Origin: JBIIJL01 sp044233795
GTDB taxonomy: Bacteria; Pseudomonadota; Gammaproteobacteria; Legionellales; Legionellaceae
DNA length: 6,615 nucleotides
Reading direction: 5' to 3'
Assembly: GCA_044233795.1 (NCBI GenBank)
Contig: JBIIJL010000099.1
Location: 1-6,615, forward strand
The translations under genes were made by a program, and so were the position numbers. Of the stretch, positions 6,048-6,615 are shown piece after piece (position 1 is the stretch's first letter; every line of letters starts with the position of its first letter). The notes under the pieces were generated by a model, which saw only the letters and a list, made by a program, of their open reading frames with translations, did not search any database and was not told the origin of the DNA.

Positions 6048-6615
6048 TTATTGATGACTGCAATTTGAGTAACTAATAATATTTGTTAAAGAATCAACAA
6101 TTTGATTCTGGCTTTCCTCACTTAAGCCATAGTACATGGGCAGACTAATAGCTTCTTGATAGTATTTCTCCGATTCGGGAAAATCCCCCATATTAAAGCC
6201 TAATTTTTGATAATAGGGTTGAGTATGTACAGGGATATAGTGCAAATTCACCCCGATCCCTTCTTGACGGAGTTCGCCAAACACTTGTGAATGAGTTTTA
6301 GCAATCCGATCCAACTGTAAGCGAATAATATATAGATGCCAACTGGACTCAGTATCAGGATGTTGCCAAGGTAAAACTAAGGGAAAATCTGACAACAACT
6401 GATTATAACGTGCAGCTAAATCCCTACGACGGGACACAAACTCATCCAAACGCTGCATCTGACTCGCGCCCAATGCTGCCTGAATGTCTGTCATTCGGTA
6501 ATTAAACCCCAACTCTAGCTGTTGGTAGTACCACAACCCGTGGGACTCCCCTTGCATTAACTCAGGGTTACGGGTAATTCCGTGCGTCCGTAACCGAATC
6601 AGCTTTTCATACAAA
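6048..6615 (-). CDS. pseC: PseC-type UDP-sugar 4-aminotransferase, C-terminal half (runs off right edge)
   Basis: About 188 residues are visible and the frame stays open to the window edge. The first full codon, TTG at 6614-6612, is an internal Leu and not a start. The text LRTHGITR (8-15), GLWYYQQLELGFNYRMTD (26-43), IQAALGASQMQRLDEF (44-59), GVNLHYIPVHTQPYY (121-135) and ISLPMYYGLSE (156-166) is typical of PseC within the DegT/DnrJ/EryC1/StrS PLP enzymes. PseC converts the 4-keto sugar made by PseB into UDP-4-amino-4,6-dideoxy-N-acetyl-L-altrosamine, with glutamate as amino donor, on the way to pseudaminic acid. Family length is near 380 residues, so roughly the first half, including the PLP lysine, is missing. 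The present part is intact and ends normally with TAA. A related 4-aminotransferase for another nonulosonate or dideoxy sugar is the main alternative. Confidence 0.88.
   Translation of the reverse strand, partial: LYEKLIRLRTHGITRNPELMQGESHGLWYYQQLELGFNYRMTDIQAALGASQMQRLDEFVSRRRDLAARYNQLLSDFPLVLPWQHPDTESSWHLYIIRLQLDRIAKTHSQVFGELRQEGIGVNLHYIPVHTQPYYQKLGFNMGDFPESEKYYQEAISLPMYYGLSEESQNQIVDSLTNIISYSNCSHQ

Noticed and set aside
6612..6614. TTG as a start codon for the aminotransferase
   Set aside because: It falls in the middle of the PseC fold, just before the conserved LRTHG block; the gene simply continues beyond the window.
1..6615. Promoters, terminators, CRISPR arrays, insertion sequences, tRNA genes or HIP1 octamers
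   Set aside because: I looked on both strands and found none; gaps between genes are at most 15 bases.

Overview
The window is one unbroken stretch of nine co-directional genes, all on the minus strand and therefore read from position 6615 down to position 1. The genes overlap or lie at most 15 bases apart. The organism looks like a moderately AT-rich Gram-negative bacterium. A cyanobacterium is my best guess from the general look of the proteins, but this is weak: no 16S rRNA, tRNA or HIP1 octamer (GCGATCGC) is visible to anchor it.

Order of transcription: (1) the C-terminal half of a PseC-type aminotransferase, the PLP enzyme that puts the 4-amino group on the pseudaminic acid precursor (6048-6615, open at the right edge); (2) a DRE-TIM pyruvate aldolase of the 4-hydroxy-2-oxovalerate aldolase (DmpG/BphI) type (4974-6032); (3) a stand-alone adenylate-forming acyl ligase (3534-4967); (4) a two-module VOC metalloprotein (2914-3537); (5) a KynB-like cyclase/hydrolase with the HxGTHxDxP metal site (2238-2909); (6) an acyl carrier protein (1973-2227); (7) a class I SAM methyltransferase (1278-1976); (8) an AAC(3)-fold N-acyltransferase (472-1281); (9) the N-terminal part of a DUF2172/DUF4910 aminopeptidase-like protein (1-485, open at the left edge), which I found by translating the left edge by hand.

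Read together, the genes look like a dedicated acyl-modification cassette joined to nonulosonate (pseudaminic-type) sugar synthesis. The aldolase, VOC protein and cyclase would build or reshape a small oxo- or hydroxy-acid, the ligase would activate it, the carrier protein would hold it, the methyltransferase would methylate it, and the AAC(3)-like enzyme would pass it to a sugar amino group, possibly the one installed by PseC. The set PseC, DUF2172/DUF4910 protein, AAC(3)-like enzyme, ACP and methyltransferase recalls the Campylobacter jejuni flagellin glycosylation island around Cj1294-Cj1300, where Cj1295 is tied to a di-O-methylglyceroyl form of pseudaminic acid. The aldolase, VOC, cyclase and ligase insert is what makes this locus different. 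The pathway is inferred; the sequence shows families and motifs, not substrates.

There is no intergenic space longer than 15 bases, and I see no promoter, terminator, RNA gene, CRISPR array, insertion sequence or attachment site. Most Shine-Dalgarno sequences sit inside the last codons of the preceding gene, which points to one translationally coupled operon. An eight-A run at the ACP/methyltransferase junction is placed so that one extra A would fuse the two proteins.
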